From Lachnospiraceae bacterium (GTDB taxonomy: Bacteria; Bacillota; Clostridia; Lachnospirales; Lachnospiraceae), in contig JAKSRN010000004.1 in NCBI GenBank assembly GCA_024403585.1, positions 1 to 25,176 of the forward strand: a DNA stretch of 25,176 nt, written 5' to 3'. The first letter of the stretch is position 1; every line of letters begins with the position of its first letter. The notes under the pieces are model-generated. The model had not been told where the DNA came from. It worked only from the letters and a program-made list of their open reading frames with translations, and made no database searches. A program made the translations under genes and the position numbers. This document shows positions 23,178 to 25,176 of the stretch, in pieces.

Positions 23178-24860
23178 ATGTACTTAGAAGAGTATAAACG
23201 CTGGCTGGCAGCTGATCTGGAGGATGCAGATCTGAAACCGGAACTTGCTAAAGTTGAAGGCAATGATGATGAGATCAAAGATCGTTTTGCAGTATCTCTC
23301 GCATTCGGAACAGCTGGTCTTCGTGGCGTTGTTGGCGCTGGAACAAACCGCATGAACATTTACGTAGTTCGTCAGGCAACACAGGGACTGGCTAACTGGG
23401 TAAAAACTCAGGGCGGAACACAGACTGTAGCAATCAGCTATGACAGCCGTATTAAGAGTGATGTGTTTGCGAAAGAGGCAGCAGGCGTTCTGGCAGCAAA
23501 CGGAATCAAGGTTCGTATCTATGATGCACTGATGCCTGTACCGGCCCTGTCTTTTGCTACAAGATACTATAACTGCAATGCAGGTGTTATGATCACAGCT
23601 TCTCACAACCCTGCAAAATATAATGGTTACAAAGCATACGGTCCTGACGGATGTCAGATGACTGATGATGCTGCTGCAATCGTATATGCTGAGATTCAGA
23701 AAACAGACATCCTGAACGGAGCTAAGTACATGTCCTTCGCTACAGGTGTTGAAGAAGGTCTCATCCGTTTCTGTGGCGATGACTGCAAGAAGGCATTCTA
23801 TGATGCAATCGAGGCACGTCAGGTTCGTCCGGGCCTGGCTAAAACAGCTGGTCTGAAACTGGTTTACAGCCCACTGAACGGTTCCGGTCTTGTACCTGTT
23901 ACTCATGTTCTGAATGACATGGGAATCACTGATATCACAATCGTTCCTGAGCAGGAGTATCCAAACGGCTACTTCACAACCTGCAGCTATCCTAACCCAG
24001 AGATCTTCGAGGCTCTGAAGATGGGTCTTGAGCTGGCTACAGAGACAGGCGCAGATCTGATGCTTGCAACAGATCCTGATGCTGACCGTGTAGGTATCGC
24101 TATGAAATGTCCTGATGGATCCTACGAGCTTGTATCCGGTAATGAGATGGGTGCTCTGCTTCTTGACTACATCTGTGCAGGACGTATCGAGCAAGGCACA
24201 ATGCCAAAGAACCCTGTAGCAGTTAAATCTCTCGTATCTACACCTCTGGCAGACGCAATCGCTGCTAACTACGGCGTAGAGCTTCGCAGCGTTCTTACAG
24301 GATTCAAATGGATCGGTGATCAGATCGCTCAGCTGGAGGCAGCTGGTGAAGTTGACCGCTTCATCTTCGGTTTCGAGGAGTCCTACGGATACCTTGCAGG
24401 ACCATACGTACGTGATAAAGATGCTGTTATCGCATCTATGCTGATCTGTGAGATGGCTGCATACTACAGAAGCATCGGAAGCTCCATCAAACAGCGTATG
24501 GAAGAGATCTATGCTCAGTACGGACGTTACCTCAACAAGACAGACAGCTTTGAGTTCCCAGGTCTTACAGGTATGGATAAGATGGCTGGAATCATGGCAA
24601 GCCTGCGTGAGACTCCACTGACAGAGATCGCCGGAATCCCTGTAACAAAAGCTGTTGACTACAAGAAGACAGAAGAGACAGGACTTCCTGCAGCTAACGT
24701 TCTGGCTTACACACTGGAAGGCGGCGCTACAGTAATCATCCGTCCATCCGGAACAGAGCCAAAGATCAAAGCTTACTACACAACTCTTGGAAAAGACGTT
24801 GCAGAGGCACAGGCTCAGAAAGACAAACTGGCAGAAGCTCTGAAACCAATCTTTTCATAA
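23178..24860 (+). CDS. pgcA: Phosphoglucomutase/phosphomannomutase family enzyme
   Basis: 560 residues. Interconverts glucose 1-phosphate and glucose 6-phosphate (possibly also mannose phosphates) in the cytoplasm. All four family sites are present: phosphoserine loop TASHNP (Ser142), metal loop DPDADR (Asp299, Asp301, Asp303), sugar loop GFEESYGY (Glu400, Glu401) and phosphate loop RPSGTEPK (from Arg522). Length and layout match the Firmicutes alpha-phosphoglucomutase PgcA; the symbol is by family. I chose the ATG at 23178, 9 bases from GGAGG; the ATG at 23172 is only 3 bases away. Near the GH13 gene, it can feed glucose 1-phosphate from glucan breakdown into glycolysis, or supply precursors for glycans. 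Confidence 0.9.
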   Translation: MYLEEYKRWLAADLEDADLKPELAKVEGNDDEIKDRFAVSLAFGTAGLRGVVGAGTNRMNIYVVRQATQGLANWVKTQGGTQTVAISYDSRIKSDVFAKEAAGVLAANGIKVRIYDALMPVPALSFATRYYNCNAGVMITASHNPAKYNGYKAYGPDGCQMTDDAAAIVYAEIQKTDILNGAKYMSFATGVEEGLIRFCGDDCKKAFYDAIEARQVRPGLAKTAGLKLVYSPLNGSGLVPVTHVLNDMGITDITIVPEQEYPNGYFTTCSYPNPEIFEALKMGLELATETGADLMLATDPDADRVGIAMKCPDGSYELVSGNEMGALLLDYICAGRIEQGTMPKNPVAVKSLVSTPLADAIAANYGVELRSVLTGFKWIGDQIAQLEAAGEVDRFIFGFEESYGYLAGPYVRDKDAVIASMLICEMAAYYRSIGSSIKQRMEEIYAQYGRYLNKTDSFEFPGLTGMDKMAGIMASLRETPLTEIAGIPVTKAVDYKKTEETGLPAANVLAYTLEGGATVIIRPSGTEPKIKAYYTTLGKDVAEAQAQKDKLAEALKPIFS

Positions 24861-24865
24861 GAGCA

Positions 24866-24973
24866 GGTTATTCCAGAGGAAGCATCTGTAATTACATAGC
24901 CGGTTATTCCTGAAAAAGCATCTGCAGTTGCAGAATCAATTATTCTGACAGAAGCATCGGCAACTGAACTTAA
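24866..24973 (+). repeat. Three degenerate 36-bp repeats after the pgm stop
   Basis: GGTTATTCC starts units at 24866 and 24902, and AATTATTCT at 24938, an exact 36-base period. Read in the same frame as the enzyme they give VIPEEASVIT(stop)P, VIPEKASAVAES and IILTEASATELK, a 12-residue period. Confidence 0.75.
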
Positions 24974-24978
24974 GCATA

Positions 24979-25015
24979 AAAATGCCACCCGGTTCGTCCG
25001 GATGGCATTTTTTTC
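24979..25015 (+). terminator. Terminator of the phosphoglucomutase gene
   Basis: TGCCA-C-CCGG / CCGG-A-TGGCA (24983-24992 with 24998-25007), loop TTCGT, followed by seven T. Confidence 0.95.
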
Positions 25016-25176
25016 TTTGACGATCAGTTATAATTTGCAGAATCTTCCATATTTAAAAAAACAGATGGTAGCGGAAAAATGAAATGAAAAAGCGGAGTCC
25101 TTATCCCGTTGCGAAAGAAATATGAATATGATATATTTTTAAGATATAAAACTTCTGCACAATGGCATCGCTGCTC
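25016..25176. other. Right edge, no gene seen
   Basis: AT-rich stretch after the terminator with no open frame of note and no certain promoter; the next gene probably begins beyond the window. Confidence 0.5.

Overview
The window looks like a chromosomal segment of a Lachnospiraceae-type member of the Clostridia (Firmicutes). The main reason is the right half, which keeps the Firmicutes housekeeping order rqcP - divIC-like - tilS - hpt - ftsH. Consensus-like sigma-A promoters, strong GGAGG ribosome binding sites and intrinsic terminators with T-runs agree with this. The genus cannot be fixed from the sequence alone. Positions 1 to about 15300 are accessory DNA; about 15370 to the end is conserved core. 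Layout, left to right: (1) 1-7496, minus strand, is one tightly packed operon of a mobile element. It encodes a tyrosine recombinase (426 aa), a large recombinase-like protein with no visible catalytic tyrosine (604 aa), a second tyrosine recombinase (555 aa) and a helix-turn-helix/coiled-coil protein (239 aa). Last comes a protein made of at least nine repeated zinc ribbons that runs off the left edge. The plan recalls Tn554 (tnpA-tnpB-tnpC) and recombinase-trio elements, but the zinc-ribbon array as the fifth gene is unusual. The zinc-ribbon gene is open from 1999 to the window edge. (2) 7741-9318 holds a small HTH regulator and, divergently, an ISL3-transposase-like DNA-binding protein. They share a compact control region with two good promoters and several nested repeats. 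(3) 9479-15212 is a cell-surface module. A ribbon-helix-helix regulator sits divergent from a lipoprotein gene. The whole regulator/promoter/signal-peptide segment is duplicated 1738 bp downstream, in front of a large secreted protein with seven GBS-Bsp-like repeats and an NlpC/P60 peptidase domain. In the second copy the lipoprotein has lost its start codon and is truncated, but the regulator protein is identical. The copy is bracketed by a perfect 31-bp direct repeat. The duplicated promoter now points at the peptidase gene, so both surface proteins may have come under the same regulator. (4) 15412-20180 is the core cluster: ribosome quality control (RqcP), division (DivIC-like), tRNA-Ile lysidine synthesis (TilS), purine salvage (Hpt) and membrane proteolysis (FtsH). 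yabP, yabQ and spoIIE, often found here in spore formers, are absent. (5) 20605-24860 carries a GH13 alpha-glucan hydrolase, a tRNA-Tyr/tRNA-Leu pair with its own promoter and terminator, and a phosphoglucomutase. The hydrolase and mutase together fit breakdown of maltodextrin-type glucans into glycolysis.
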